Below are positions 45,565-48,240 of a DNA stretch of 64,000 nucleotides, piece by piece. Source of the DNA: Patella vulgata (lineage: Eukaryota > Mollusca > Gastropoda > Patellidae); the NCBI RefSeq assembly GCF_932274485.2, contig NC_065883.2, positions 73,367,839-73,431,838 on the forward strand. Direction: 5' to 3'. The position numbers and the translations under genes are program-made. The first letter of the stretch is position 1. Every line of letters begins with the position of its first letter. The notes under the pieces are model-generated. The model worked only from the letters and a program-made list of their open reading frames with translations. It ran no database searches and was not told where the DNA came from.

Positions 45565-48211
45565 GTCCAACCTCGTTGGTTTTCTCCGAGTGCTCCGGTT
45601 TCCTCCCACAGCTAGAGACCCCTACGCGCAAGCGAATTATTGAAATGAAATTTAACCATGTTAGTCCCAAAATGACCTAATTTGTGCCGAGTGGGCGTTA
45701 ACCCCATCTCTCTCTCTCTCTCTCTCTCTTTAAAGACGTTACAGACGAACATTTGAAACCCGACCCGACCAGAAGTTGTCGTATAACCGTGAAGAGTTTA
45801 GATTAGTAATAAAAATAAATAAAGGCCTATATCAGTATGAAAGATAAATATTGACATTGATTATTATCTAAACGATGAGATAATAAAAAAAAATATACTC
45901 TTTAATACAAAACAAGCGATAATCCTCCTCGCGTGCTTCTCAGCTCTCGGCGTAGGTTTTCCCGCCATTTTTAAACTTAATGGAATCTATATGCATGTAT
46001 GAATTAATAATACCCATTAAAGTTCATAACAACACAACTGTATCGATAATACCCATTAATGTTATTTGTTAATGCGTGTTTCCTTTACATTTAATTGATT
46101 TTCAATTCTTATTTTTCTTTAATTCTAGGTTAGAACATATTTAATTTGTGTGAGAAACCATTTCTATTGTGTGTGCTTTATAATAAACTTAATCCTACGA
46201 CATGTTTCTTTTCTTGGTGATATAAAAGAGAGCCGTGTTGATAGATTAATCTTCTATTGAGCACGCACTCGTGTTCTAACGTGTGTTAATAACCTATATT
46301 GAATTAAACTACATTACCTCCGATTATTATTAACTGTGTATATGGAAGATATAGGGAAACCTATAATATAATAAGCTTATATGGCGTAATTAGATGTTTG
46401 CACCTGATAGGCTACACCCATATACATCGTGCATGAATGGAAAATGTTAATTAAATCCTCTTGACGTTTAATTAGTGGAATATATTACATATCGGTCCTA
46501 GTCACTTAGTGCATATAAAATAGATTTGTTTTTTAATAAATAAAGTAGATATACTCTAATAAATGAAATAAATGTTCTTTGATTGGCATTTAGTAATTGA
46601 ACACATTAACACAAGGTACAATTTTATGGATACACAATTACTGAGTTTGATACTAAGCGATGTCTCGGCGAGGATACTCTCATCTTTATTAAGCAAATGA
46701 TGAGTTTAATACTAAAGCGATTTGCTTGATAAAAACGAGAGTATATTCGTTGAAACATCGCTTAGTATTAAACTCAGTAATTGTGTATCCATAAAATTGT
46801 ACCTTGTGTTGAAATAAATGTGTTCATAAACAAAAGAAGTTTGTTCTAATAAACAAAAGAAGTTTGTTCTAATAAACAAAAGAAGTTTGTTCTAATAAAA
46901 CAAACAAGTTTGTTCTAATAAAACAAACAAGTTTGTTCTAATCAACAAAATAAGTTTGTTCTAATAAACAAATTTGTTCTAACAAATTTAGGTATGTCCT
47001 AATAAACAAAATAAGTTTGGTCAAATGAGCAAAATAAGTTTGTTCTAATAAACAAAATAAGATTGTTCTAATAAACAAAATAACTTTGTTCTAATAATCC
47101 AAAAAAGCACAAATCCTTTATTTATTGTCATTTCATTTTCATATTTATGACCAGGTTATGGTAGAGATCACATATTTTATTATTTTTATTGCCAATAGTT
47201 CGTTTAGGGTTAATTTAGGATCAGTGCAAGTTACAGCTTAATACGTGAACCGGGAATCAAACATGCACCGAATTAAACATTCTGAATCCTATATTAAATC
47301 GGGAATATATAGTATTATGGATGTTTTAATTAATAAATAGAGCAATACAAAATAATAATTATTAAAACAAAATAATTATATAATATTTATATTATCTTCT
47401 TTGAGTGGTATTGATACACGTAATAACCACAAACACATATTATGGAACACAATTACTGTTTTAATTAAAGTGATGTTTTATATTATAATAAGAAAGTAAT
47501 GTTTATCAAAATTATTATACATATTACTATTTTAATTAAAGCAACATTTCATATTAATTAAAGTAATTAAAGTAACGTTTTATGAAAGTAATAGTTATCA
47601 AAATTATTATAAATTTATATATTATCATAAGGAAGTGATGTTTATCAAAATTATTATAACAATTACATATTATCATAAGGAGAGTAATAGTTCTCAAAAT
47701 TATTATTATAAAAACTATATATGATTCATATTGTTATCGGAAAGTGATAATTGTCAACATTTATTGAATCAAGTATACATGATTCAAATTATCATAGGAC
47801 AGTTGTCAACATTATTGAAACAATTATATATGATTCAAATTATCATAGGACAGTAGGGCCCAATAGTAGTAGTTAAATTATGATATAATCTTATCGTACG
47901 AACACCTCGGTAACTTATGTTTTTAAATAGTTATCAAACTTATTATTGTCTTATTCAACTGAAAACTCGGTCATTGATTTGTAGTAATAGTTATCAAAAT
48001 TATTATATTTCAATCATTCATTTTGAATATTGATATAATAACAAAAATAATCTCCAGCGTGTAAATACTGTGTAATGAAGTATTCTGTTGTTGAATAATA
48101 CCTAGCAATGCCTGGAGCATGGATAAATATTATCTCAAATATCGTATCTCATAGTGACTCGTAACTGGTGAAATATTTCAAGTCAGCAGATAAGCTGTAC
48201 TCACCTTTCAT
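1..48211 (-). CDS. RGS22: RGS22-like gene, 29 exons, 3' end outside window
   Basis: Regulator of G-protein signalling 22 homologue. RGS domains bind activated G-alpha subunits; vertebrate RGS22 is a large multi-RGS protein expressed mainly in testis. I joined 29 minus-strand exons with GT-AG borders; every junction keeps frame and gives about 1335 codons (human RGS22 has about 1264). The N-terminus (DDLFLDYFNAFLALP) resembles the recalled human start (TDDFLVDYFNEFLSLP). RGS-type helical modules lie near residues 368-479, 556-717, 826-956 and 1094-1251, with an Arg/Glu-rich coiled coil near 757-825. Introns are mostly SINEs, MITEs and minisatellites. Gene identity is strong; individual exon ends are inferred by eye, and missed symmetric exons or alternative exons are possible. 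Confidence 0.9.
245..528 (-). mobile_element. SINE-1, full length
   Basis: GA run, GGGGTTTAACGTCCACTCG, body (GCTTGCGCGTAGGGGTCTTT) and tRNA-like head (GGGATTCGAAACCAC; CCATTCAGCCATCCAACC). Good reference copy of SINE-1; target duplication not clear. Confidence 0.87.
555..915. mobile_element. Worn copy of the 55.3-kb TIR element
   Basis: Shares the units around CACCAAGTTTGAACATTCTA and the ACCCATTTTAATAGTCCCCT end. Confidence 0.7.
1157..1545 (-). mobile_element. Old SINE-1 split by a MITE
   Basis: Diverged SINE-1 halves at 1157-1335 and 1503-1545 are separated by a 167-bp inverted-repeat element. Confidence 0.65.
1336..1502. mobile_element. Inverted-repeat MITE nested in SINE-1
   Basis: Terminal repeats of about 50 bases (TAGGTCTAAATATTAAGACC ... 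reverse). Same family as 15353-15560. Confidence 0.75.
1667..2328. mobile_element. MITE-B copy, longest (662 bp)
   Basis: Ends CAATCTGATTAAAGCACAG and, reversed, CAATCTGATTAAAACACAG. About 340 bases in its left half are unique to this copy. Confidence 0.8.
2391..2795. mobile_element. MITE-A copy (TTAA-type)
   Basis: About 405 bp; ends AAAGATACATTATGGGAG and GCATAATGTATGTTTAA. The two ends are imperfect inverted repeats. Confidence 0.8.
3706..4446. repeat. 22-bp minisatellite, about 33 units
   Basis: Unit CATAGCCTGGTTGGTAATGC plus two bases, in the intron between exons 28 and 29. Because 22 is not a multiple of three and the unit has no minus-strand stop, three overlapping frames stay open with a 22-residue period; they are not genes. 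Confidence 0.95.
4560..5012. repeat. Two local tandem duplications
   Basis: About 70 bases starting CAGATACAGAGTT repeat at 4564 and 4633; about 70 bases with AATTCCAAAATATTTATTCA repeat at 4872 and 4952. Confidence 0.85.
5224..5493 (-). mobile_element. SINE-1, full length, with target duplication
   Basis: Second tRNA-like SINE: head with GGTTGGATAGCCGAATGG-like A box and GTTTC-ATTGC B-box region, tail of TC repeats (GA on plus). Flanked by ACACCAATATGAG (5211-5223, 5494-5506). Confidence 0.88.
5560..5918 (+). mobile_element. SINE-2, full length, next to RGS22 exon 28 donor
   Basis: Head, body and ATTTC tail as in the family; flanked by the 11-bp duplication CTGATCTTTCA (5549-5559, 5919-5929). 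It lies antisense to the gene, about 20 bases past the donor of exon 28. Confidence 0.9.
5940..6085 (-). CDS. RGS22: RGS22 exon 28
   Basis: Acceptor ttttaaccag, donor GTATGT. It begins TKIQKMLRKRLENIENYQIP and ends FSLSLADGIKFR. A SINE-2 copy with a clear target duplication ends about 20 bases past the donor. Confidence 0.87.
6163..6441 (+). mobile_element. SINE-1, full length
   Basis: Head GGTTGGGTGGCTAAATGGTT, ends GACGTTAAACCCCATTTC then TCTCTC. Antisense to RGS22, between exons 27 and 28. Confidence 0.87.
6670..6900 (-). repeat. Tandem repeat of the exon 27 splice donor
   Basis: Units of about 50-60 bases each contain AACCAG|GTAGGA or a close variant; five donor-like sites in all including the real one. 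Confidence 0.85.
6901..7084 (-). CDS. RGS22: RGS22 exon 27 (end of last RGS module)
   Basis: Acceptor actttatag, donor GTAGGA. It includes ELNPSIFDEAQMMVLKELLP then YWAGFKKNYK, matching FREAQMTIFGVLFKFWPQF. The donor is repeated four more times in the intron (6670-6900). Confidence 0.92.
7464..7733 (+). mobile_element. MITE end fused to SINE-1
   Basis: 7464-7510 matches one terminal repeat of the MITE at 39708-39963 (GTGGTATCGTTTTGTTCTAC). From about 7514 it continues as a plus SINE-1 from the B box to the TC tail. A TATG microsatellite follows at 7733-7795. Confidence 0.75.
7824..7922 (-). CDS. RGS22: RGS22 exon 26 (last RGS module)
   Basis: 33 codons in phase 0; acceptor tatattgtag, donor GTAATG. 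It encodes VQSIIDCFLESVYTPSLQ, like ITTIINCFINSCIPPALQ in human. The acceptor sits at the end of a 20-bp tandem repeat that repeats the acceptor itself. Confidence 0.92.
7923..8030 (-). repeat. 20-bp repeat containing the exon 26 acceptor
   Basis: Unit ATGTAATGTTTATATTGTAG on the gene strand; the last unit ends at the exon. Confidence 0.85.
8147..8446. mobile_element. hAT-like MITE, 300 bp
   Basis: Ends AGGGCCGTATGTAG and, reversed, AGGGCCGTATCTAG; 8-bp duplication CTTTAACA (8139-8146, 8447-8454). Confidence 0.78.
8490..8681 (-). CDS. RGS22: RGS22 exon 25 (last RGS module starts)
   Basis: 64 codons in phase 0; acceptor tcctttcag, donor GTAAAA. It includes MAEFISALSQSASGQLPIEM and RDLFFYIEVQKFK. 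The latter matches VLFWQEVQKYK of human RGS22 as recalled. Confidence 0.92.
8722..9806 (+). mobile_element. Reverse-transcriptase fragment between direct repeats (fossil)
   Basis: A coding stretch at about 8858-9317 contains NPKFSDYVEFIYPDELEI, ASYLDLRLD, IRYARACSFYSDFL and FKKFYGRH, which I recall from the region after the catalytic motif of a reverse transcriptase abundant in mollusc genomes. Two direct repeats of about 125-140 bases (8722-8846, 9668-9806) flank it. The family (Penelope-like, other non-LTR, or other) is not decided. It is a partial, old copy. Confidence 0.65.
9933..10337. mobile_element. MITE-A copy, reversed
   Basis: Same family as 2391-2795 in opposite orientation; TTAA at both ends. 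Confidence 0.82.
10510..10905. mobile_element. MITE-A copy, diverged
   Basis: TTAAAGATACATTATG start, CATAATGCATGTTTAA end. A further partial start follows at 10944. Confidence 0.78.
11895..11984 (-). CDS. RGS22: RGS22 exon 24
   Basis: 30 codons in phase 0; acceptor ttatgaactag, donor GTATTT. It ends in a basic stretch (SATKRRKRK). The intron side of the acceptor is repeated twice more within 850 bases upstream of the exon. Confidence 0.75.
11985..12860 (-). repeat. Three-unit tandem repeat starting at exon 24 acceptor
   Basis: Shared features of each unit: AAATAAGATTGG, ACTAACTCATAT, and a CTAG acceptor-like border. A SINE-2 (12179-12557) interrupts it. Confidence 0.78.
12179..12557 (-). 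mobile_element. SINE-2, full length
   Basis: Minus-orientation copy flanked by AAATAAGATTGGA (12166-12178, 12558-12570). It split the middle unit of a larger tandem repeat upstream of exon 24. Confidence 0.88.
13217..13583. mobile_element. hAT-like MITE, 367 bp
   Basis: Ends CAGGGGGGTCAAAC and, reversed, CAGGGGTGTGAAAC; 8-bp duplication GTCTAAAT (13209-13216, 13584-13591). Confidence 0.85.
14025..14383 (-). mobile_element. Two tandem SINE-1 copies, truncated
   Basis: GA run and body at 14025-14241, then a second GA run and body at 14242-14383. Both lack the tRNA head. Confidence 0.8.
14640..14890. repeat. Probable interspersed repeat
   Basis: GTTATGGTCCGATACATGCC, GATCTTTGGGAGATAGACC and TTTGCGACCTGTAGGG recall a repeat common in mollusc genomes; ends were not found. 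Confidence 0.45.
15036..15224 (-). CDS. RGS22: RGS22 exon 23
   Basis: 63 codons in phase 0; acceptor gaaaaacag, donor GTATGC. Lys/Pro-rich at the start (KGEEKGEKTPPPEILRKI), then VRVYESTRLANSVSKTPRK. A linker before the last RGS module. Confidence 0.82.
15353..15560. mobile_element. MITE with TTAGGG-like centre
   Basis: Terminal repeats as in 1336-1502; the centre is rich in GGTTAGGG/GGGCTAGG, a telomere-like sequence. A third copy (42182-42265 and 42899-42995) is split by the 625-bp hAT-like MITE. Confidence 0.75.
16294..16425 (-). CDS. RGS22: RGS22 exon 22
   Basis: Acceptor atttgacag, donor GTAAGT; exactly 44 codons in phase 0. It reads HQADELGIDPVEMLTMSPAE and ends in a basic stretch (NKRSKVKGK). 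Confidence 0.88.
16588..16944 (-). mobile_element. SINE-2 joined to a SINE-1 end fragment
   Basis: A minus SINE-2 (16588-16912) runs into a plus SINE-1 3' end (AGTGGACGTTACATCTC). The composite ends about ten bases from the donor of exon 21. A further small SINE-2 piece lies at 16470-16510. Confidence 0.75.
16956..17115 (-). CDS. RGS22: RGS22 exon 21 (third RGS module)
   Basis: Acceptor ttccatttag, donor GTAAGT. It encodes AYFDNLSRKHVPMPEKIIAR and AQRFVLAKVEETYKDFLN, the late helices of an RGS bundle. A SINE-1 end fragment lies about ten bases beyond the donor. Confidence 0.9.
17770..18276. mobile_element. Head-to-head pair of SINE-1 copies
   Basis: A minus copy (17770-18006) meets a plus copy (18007-18276) at a G run, making an inverted repeat of about 500 bases inside an RGS22 intron. 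ACATACCTTATG at both ends of the plus copy is its target duplication. The plus copy has a long TC tail. Confidence 0.88.
18353..18414 (-). repeat. 31-bp tandem duplication of exon 20 donor
   Basis: TATTCTAAAGATTCTACTTA and the next 11 bases occur twice in a row, copying the donor and the last exon bases. Confidence 0.85.
18403..18549 (-). CDS. RGS22: RGS22 exon 20 (third RGS module)
   Basis: Acceptor tttttacag, donor GTAAGT. It reads MMVLFKKYISEFDIRDVSYM, then a GLYQDIESYL helix. Both borders are duplicated in the introns: a 31-bp tandem copy of the donor at 18372 and two more acceptor copies at 18573-18640. Use of the outer donor would shift the frame. Confidence 0.9.
18529..18640 (-). repeat. 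Three copies of exon 20 acceptor
   Basis: AACACCATCATCCTGTAAA-like copies at about 18537, 18570 and 18612 each hold an acceptor and the first 14 or more exon bases. Confidence 0.8.
18677..18980. repeat. 51-bp tandem repeat built from MITE ends
   Basis: Three direct units with GTATAAAAGTATACCACATA and AGAAAACAGCTACTAC, then two reversed end copies (TTAGTAGCTGTTTTCCATAA). Derived from the same family as 22290-22431. Confidence 0.75.
19010..19095. repeat. 43-bp tandem duplication
   Basis: GATATTTAACACTTTGTAAT...CAATATGCAGTAA occurs twice. The rest of the intron from 19100 to 19860 shows no feature. Confidence 0.82.
19872..19957 (-). CDS. RGS22: RGS22 exon 19 (third RGS module starts)
   Basis: Acceptor ttccaacag, donor GTAAGT. 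It ends LPTFQDMFSNK, matching FKFSDLLNNK at the start of the corresponding human RGS domain as recalled. Confidence 0.88.
20442..20646 (-). CDS. RGS22: RGS22 exon 18 (coiled-coil linker)
   Basis: Acceptor tcacacacag, donor GTATGT. The product is dominated by Glu, Arg and Lys (EEIDFERLAEQRKKNQEKRK, then ERERKRAVRAAYARQREAK), so a long charged helix or coiled coil is expected between the second and third RGS modules. Confidence 0.88.
20869..21078 (-). mobile_element. SINE-1, 5'-truncated, with target duplication
   Basis: Lacks the tRNA head but is flanked by GTACATTAAATG (20857-20868, 21079-21090), as expected of a LINE-driven 5'-truncated insertion. Confidence 0.88.
21519..21846. mobile_element. 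hAT-like MITE, 328 bp
   Basis: Ends CAGTGGTTCTCAAC and, reversed, CAGTGTTTCTCTAC; target duplication ACTTAATG/ACTGAATG with one mismatch. Confidence 0.8.
22290..22431. mobile_element. MITE with CTTATGGAAAACAGC ends
   Basis: Inverted ends of about 33 bases (CTTATGGAAAAACAGCTACT ... reverse). The same terminal sequence is repeated near 18677-18980. Confidence 0.7.
22458..22613. mobile_element. Palindromic MITE, 156 bp
   Basis: Nearly the whole element is an inverted repeat starting GGGCCTGTTTCACG and holding TTAACTAAGATAAAATCC. Same family as 61020-61176 but in opposite orientation. Confidence 0.85.
22880..23290 (-). mobile_element. Two old SINE-1 copies, one split by a tiny MITE
   Basis: Fragment at 22880-23000; second copy at 23015-23290 interrupted at 23131-23207 by a 77-bp element with 9-bp target duplication. 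Confidence 0.78.
23131..23207. mobile_element. 77-bp deletion derivative of the MULE-like MITE
   Basis: Consists of little more than the two ends of the 38167-38601 element; flanked by CAGGCTACC (23122-23130, 23208-23216). Confidence 0.78.
23558..23879. mobile_element. MITE-B copy, 322 bp
   Basis: Same ends and body (AACGCTGATTGATTAATCAA, TGTCAGATCTTCATGTAG). Confidence 0.82.
24554..24778 (-). mobile_element. SINE-1 with internal deletion, target duplication
   Basis: Tail and head present, middle shortened; TCAAAAGGT on both sides (24545-24553, 24779-24787). Confidence 0.85.
24933..25052 (-). CDS. RGS22: RGS22 exon 17
   Basis: Acceptor tcatttttag, donor GTAATT. It encodes CRIRPGRETPPSTAEAIEIT and ILVIKRPRPWVR, a linker without a recognised domain. 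Phase 2 agrees with exons 16 and 18. Confidence 0.82.
25098..25302 (-). mobile_element. SINE-1 with internal deletion, target duplication
   Basis: TGAAAATAAAA flanks the copy (25087-25097, 25303-25313). It lies about 45 bases upstream of the exon 17 acceptor. Confidence 0.87.
25347..25480 (-). mobile_element. SINE-2 fragment
   Basis: Short tail-proximal piece (TGTTCTGCTCTGACTGGGC, GAGGGAAATTTTGTC). Other short pieces of the family: 5088-5210, 12846-12885, 28045-28212, 34536-34935, 44760-44925, 45196-45345. Confidence 0.7.
25459..25698. repeat. 100-bp direct duplication
   Basis: CTCACAAGCATTCTGTTGGT and about 80 following bases occur at 25459 and 25597. Confidence 0.85.
25916..26075 (-). CDS. 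RGS22: RGS22 exon 16 (end of second RGS module)
   Basis: Acceptor ctttattttag, donor GTAAGT. It reads HQMLSGSRDFVEASVFDSIK and RLEKAWIRFLKDDLKIFL, the closing helices of an RGS-like bundle. Confidence 0.88.
26258..26647. mobile_element. MITE-A copy
   Basis: Worn left end; clear body (AAGAGCTGGCAGTTCTCAC) and right end before TTAA. Confidence 0.78.
27293..27379 (-). CDS. RGS22: RGS22 exon 15
   Basis: Acceptor atatctttag, donor GTAAGA; it encodes DFKVEWASLLKEFPRCVASK then DLIPCVLIV. The pyrimidine tract is weak, but both junctions keep frame. It is a mollusc-specific or diverged part of the second module. Confidence 0.78.
27473..27630 (-). CDS. RGS22: RGS22 exon 14 (second RGS module)
   Basis: Acceptor tatgtttcag, donor GTTAGT. 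It reads NCDYLMLSNLLFWQDVTEYG and ends RMRHAWSIYTNYIS. The LLFWQDVxEY core is typical of an RGS helix. Confidence 0.9.
28271..28348 (-). CDS. RGS22: RGS22 exon 13 (second RGS module starts)
   Basis: Acceptor atattttcag, donor GTGAGT. It encodes LIVALSSDRLAGGPFKNYLD, comparable to the recalled human stretch LLQSLYVENRAGFFFTKFC. Codon phase 2 on both sides. Confidence 0.87.
28400..28625. repeat. 30-bp minisatellite
   Basis: Unit TTGTTCTCATGTAGACAATA plus about ten bases, seven to eight units, in the intron upstream of exon 13. Frames open on both strands are artefacts of the unit length. Confidence 0.9.
28680..29060. other. Intron stretch, unexplained, moderate GC
   Basis: No frame or known repeat of this window matches it; could be an old transposon. 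Confidence 0.35.
29130..29360 (-). CDS. RGS22: RGS22 exon 12
   Basis: Acceptor cttgttttcag, donor GTGAGT. It reads SLPFFPSISLVHSMPVWPDD and ends in an Arg-rich stretch (SARGRRGTARIAPS). It links the first and second RGS modules. Confidence 0.88.
29440..29786 (+). mobile_element. SINE-2, full length
   Basis: A box TGGCTAAGTGGG at 29451-29462; ATTTC tail; 13-bp duplication CACTCTTTAATGG on both sides (29427-29439, 29787-29799). Lies in the intron upstream of exon 12. Confidence 0.9.
30468..30653 (-). CDS. RGS22: RGS22 exon 11 (first RGS module, C-terminal half)
   Basis: Acceptor tttttgcag, donor GTATAC. It includes DAKDQITRAARNVGLTHTIF and LRRLRAYWISRFLMHFE, the later helices of an RGS fold. 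The second corresponds to LKPLLLYWAPRFCVTH in human RGS22 as recalled. Confidence 0.9.
31019..32118 (-). mobile_element. SINE-1 split by an 880-bp insertion
   Basis: The SINE-1 tail at 31019-31047 breaks off within GGGGTTTA and resumes at about 31931 with TGTCCACTCGACACAAAC. The insert holds a 209-codon frame. Confidence 0.82.
31048..31930 (-). mobile_element. Inserted element with 209-codon open frame, family unknown
   Basis: The frame (31044-31673) is rich in Lys/Ser at its start and Tyr/Asp/Glu later (YDYEYDEFD, YYDYSDYPYEYES). I do not recognise the protein. Its style recalls the first protein of some retroelements, but no reverse transcriptase, recombinase or terminal repeat was seen here. 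Treated as a fossil fragment. It lies inside an RGS22 intron and its own SINE host, so it is not an RGS22 exon. Confidence 0.55.
32119..32350. repeat. Third interspersed repeat, perhaps tRNA-like
   Basis: Has a B-box-like AGGGTTTGATCCCC and a body (TAGACATTGCAAATAATAAA) that recurs reversed at 27035-27190. Confidence 0.5.
32425..32573 (-). CDS. RGS22: RGS22 exon 10 (first RGS module, N-terminal half)
   Basis: Acceptor gttttacag, donor GTAAGG. The translation MESFKEFLKDTAGVHLLNFW followed by LDCEYFK is the classic RGS opening: the F-x-x-F-L helix, then LxFWxDxExF-like helices. Phase 2 at the end matches exon 11. Confidence 0.93.
32700..33930. other. Intron without recognised feature
   Basis: Between exons 9 and 10; AT-rich, no SINE, no clear repeat, no exon in phase seen. 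Confidence 0.5.
33938..34157 (-). CDS. RGS22: RGS22 exon 9
   Basis: A 220-base exon, donor GTAAGT. It reads NYEDFIKMPFFHFDALLRE, then an acidic segment, and ends with a probable helix (MEGRLKMTIQQMKEQVIAT). Its acceptor, catttcatttcag, is formed by the ATTTC-repeat tail of a SINE-2 copy directly upstream. Confidence 0.88.
34160..34437 (-). mobile_element. SINE-2, head missing, tail forms exon 9 acceptor
   Basis: Family body without the tRNA head. Its CATTT-repeat tail, read on the gene strand, runs straight into the AG of the exon 9 acceptor. Confidence 0.85.
34960..35270. repeat. 33-bp minisatellite
   Basis: Unit with CTGAGCCCCTGTGGCCCCTA and TTGTATTTACTCA; about nine units, ending close to the exon 8 donor. 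Confidence 0.88.
35286..35367 (-). CDS. RGS22: RGS22 exon 8
   Basis: Acceptor tttaattag, donor GTGAGT. It encodes a Lys/Ser-rich linker (SKSYSSKKTKGPPVTSSTE, then AAFLRGS). Phase agrees on both sides. A 33-bp minisatellite lies just past the donor at 34960-35270. Confidence 0.8.
35410..35814. mobile_element. MITE-A copy, 405 bp, TTAA at both ends
   Basis: TTAA-AGATACATTATG ... CATAATGTATGT-TTAA. Best preserved copy; compatible with a TTAA target such as piggyBac-type transposases use. Confidence 0.85.
36088..36140 (-). CDS. RGS22: RGS22 exon 7
   Basis: A 53-base exon with acceptor tttattacag and donor GTTAGT. It reads ISSLVKVIPDDGMKQDK in the frame carried by its neighbours. The tail of a SINE-2 copy lies about 20 bases upstream of its acceptor. 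Confidence 0.75.
36163..36420 (-). mobile_element. SINE-2 copy upstream of exon 7
   Basis: Tail GAAATGGGGTTTAACATCC and family body; the tail points at the exon 7 acceptor about 20 bases away. Confidence 0.8.
36654..37022. mobile_element. MITE-B copy, about 369 bp
   Basis: Starts CAATCTGATTAAAGCACAG; right end slightly worn. Lies about 180 bases left of, that is downstream of, RGS22 exon 6. Confidence 0.82.
37203..37341 (-). CDS. RGS22: RGS22 exon 6
   Basis: Acceptor ataattacag, donor GTTAGT. It encodes a Ser/Thr-rich linker (SSNAQTSSKYTDARTSAPF). Entry and exit phases agree with exons 5 and 7. No domain is recognised. Confidence 0.8.
37499..37880 (-). mobile_element. SINE-2 with a triplicated 26-bp head segment
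   Basis: Otherwise ordinary copy; near its head, at 37775-37855, the segment beginning CACAGAGACGGAACACCG occurs three times in tandem. Confidence 0.8.
37967..38690 (-). mobile_element. SINE-1 split by a MULE-like element
   Basis: SINE-1 tail and body at 37967-38166 and head region at 38602-38690; between them lies an element with 9-bp target duplication. Confidence 0.83.
38167..38601. mobile_element. MULE-like MITE, 435 bp, 9-bp target duplication
   Basis: Ends CATGTTCCTGAAGC and, reversed, CATCTTCAATAGAAGG; flanked by ATACAACCA (38158-38166, 38602-38610). Nine-base duplications are typical of Mutator-like elements. It carries a 70-codon minus-strand frame (38256-38468) and a CCAAT box, possibly captured host sequence. 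Confidence 0.75.
38845..39119 (-). CDS. RGS22: RGS22 exon 5
   Basis: Acceptor tttatttcag, donor GTGACT; 275 bases. It reads TQLFRELKLCKLLLRPLDD and then a Ser/Arg-rich, acidic stretch (GDNSAEDEGLDEDINW), probably a disordered linker. A SINE-1 tail (GA run on the plus strand) starts about 22 bases upstream of the acceptor. Confidence 0.88.
39142..39700 (-). mobile_element. Two tandem SINE-1 copies
   Basis: First copy 39142-39424 with a long GA run facing the exon 5 acceptor; second copy 39425-39700 lacks most of its tail. Confidence 0.82.
39708..39963. mobile_element. MITE, 256 bp, about 45-bp terminal inverted repeats
   Basis: Left end GGTGGTATCGTTCCGTTC, right end reversed CAGTGGTATCGTTCTGTTC; repeats extend through CACTAACCTC and GGTGCA. 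A half copy is fused to SINE-1 at 7464. Confidence 0.8.
40058..40375 (+). mobile_element. SINE-2 copy, diverged
   Basis: Plus copy with head GGTGGCTCAGTGAGTAGGAC and a worn ATTTT-like tail; older than the copies with clean target duplications. Confidence 0.78.
40506..40699 (-). CDS. RGS22: RGS22 exon 4
   Basis: Acceptor ttattttag, donor GTAAGA. It reads VFPQALAYNRLTGAFEEVP and ends MLQWAREERLPLFL. The end corresponds to the recalled human stretch IKWIKKERLPAFL, and the start to TFSEAIRFNADYGVFEV. Confidence 0.9.
40727..41635. mobile_element. MITE-A copy split by MITE-B
   Basis: Left end at 40727, right end at 41635; a MITE-B copy (40760-41131) is inserted near the left end. Confidence 0.8.
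40760..41131. mobile_element. MITE-B copy nested in MITE-A
   Basis: Reverse orientation; GACAAAGA at both junctions (40752-40759, 41132-41139) suggests an 8-9 bp target duplication. Confidence 0.82.
42266..42890. mobile_element. hAT-like MITE, 625 bp, inside a telomere-like MITE
   Basis: Ends CATAGGCATACGGGCTC and, reversed, CATAGGCGTACGAGCC; perfect 8-bp duplication GGGTTAGG (42258-42265, 42891-42898). A fragment of the same family lies at 44928-44985. Confidence 0.78.
43035..43123 (-). CDS. RGS22: RGS22 exon 3
   Basis: Acceptor atttcag, donor GTAAGT. It encodes about 30 residues including DDLFLDYFNAFLALP, which matches the N-terminal signature of RGS22. This is the best single piece of evidence for the gene's identity at its 5' end. 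Confidence 0.9.
43200..43890. other. GC-richer intron block without recognised gene
   Basis: Stands out from its AT-rich surroundings, with several short frames on both strands, none showing exon borders that fit RGS22. May be a DNA transposon remnant. Confidence 0.4.
43960..44001 (-). CDS. RGS22: RGS22 exon 2
   Basis: A 42-base exon with acceptor cttcttttag and donor GTAAGA; it encodes EDEQYLSDEEWLQL. The frame stays open upstream to an ATG at 44036-44038 (MGEVTDIPKLLL...), so an alternative first exon starting there is possible. A 36-bp minisatellite begins about 30 bases upstream of the acceptor. Confidence 0.75.
44031..44445. repeat. 36-bp minisatellite
   Basis: Unit AGTTCACGTGTTCTTGTTCC plus AATATTAAAAATATAA; about eleven units. 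It gives a 12-residue repeat frame on the minus strand (ELYIFNIGTRTR) that is not a gene. It starts about 30 bases from the exon 2 acceptor. Confidence 0.9.
45352..45731 (+). mobile_element. Two tandem SINE-1 copies with long TC tails
   Basis: Head-truncated plus copies at 45352-45560 and 45561-45731, each ending GTTA-ACCCCATCTC and a TC run. Confidence 0.83.
45740..46598. other. AT-rich first intron of RGS22, no feature seen
   Basis: Only low-complexity AT-rich sequence was found between the SINE-1 pair and the palindrome. Confidence 0.5.
46599..46825. mobile_element. Near-perfect 227-bp palindrome
   Basis: Two arms of about 110 bases (CACAAGGTACAATTTTATGG, ATTACTGAGTTTGATACTAA) with almost no loop. 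A worn single arm occurs at 30210-30290, so it is probably a foldback element. Confidence 0.85.
46832..47100. repeat. About 21-bp minisatellite
   Basis: Unit AAGTTTGTTCTAATAAACAA, about twelve variants, next to the palindrome at 46599-46825. Confidence 0.88.
47440..48010. repeat. Degenerate AT-rich repeat
   Basis: Loose repeats of GTTATCAAAATTATTAT and GATTCAAATTATCATAGG. Lies in the first RGS22 intron. Confidence 0.6.
48205..48211 (-). CDS. RGS22: RGS22 exon 1, coding part (Met-Lys and one base)
   Basis: ATGAAAG followed by donor GTGAGT. Joined to exon 2 it reads M-K-E-D-E-Q-Y-L-S-D-E-E-W in frame. The 5' UTR continues to higher coordinates and holds a short upstream ORF. The phase agreement favours this start over an ATG inside the intron next to exon 2. 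Confidence 0.7.
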
Positions 48212-48240
48212 TTTAGCACGTTATTTGTCTTAGTCCTTAG

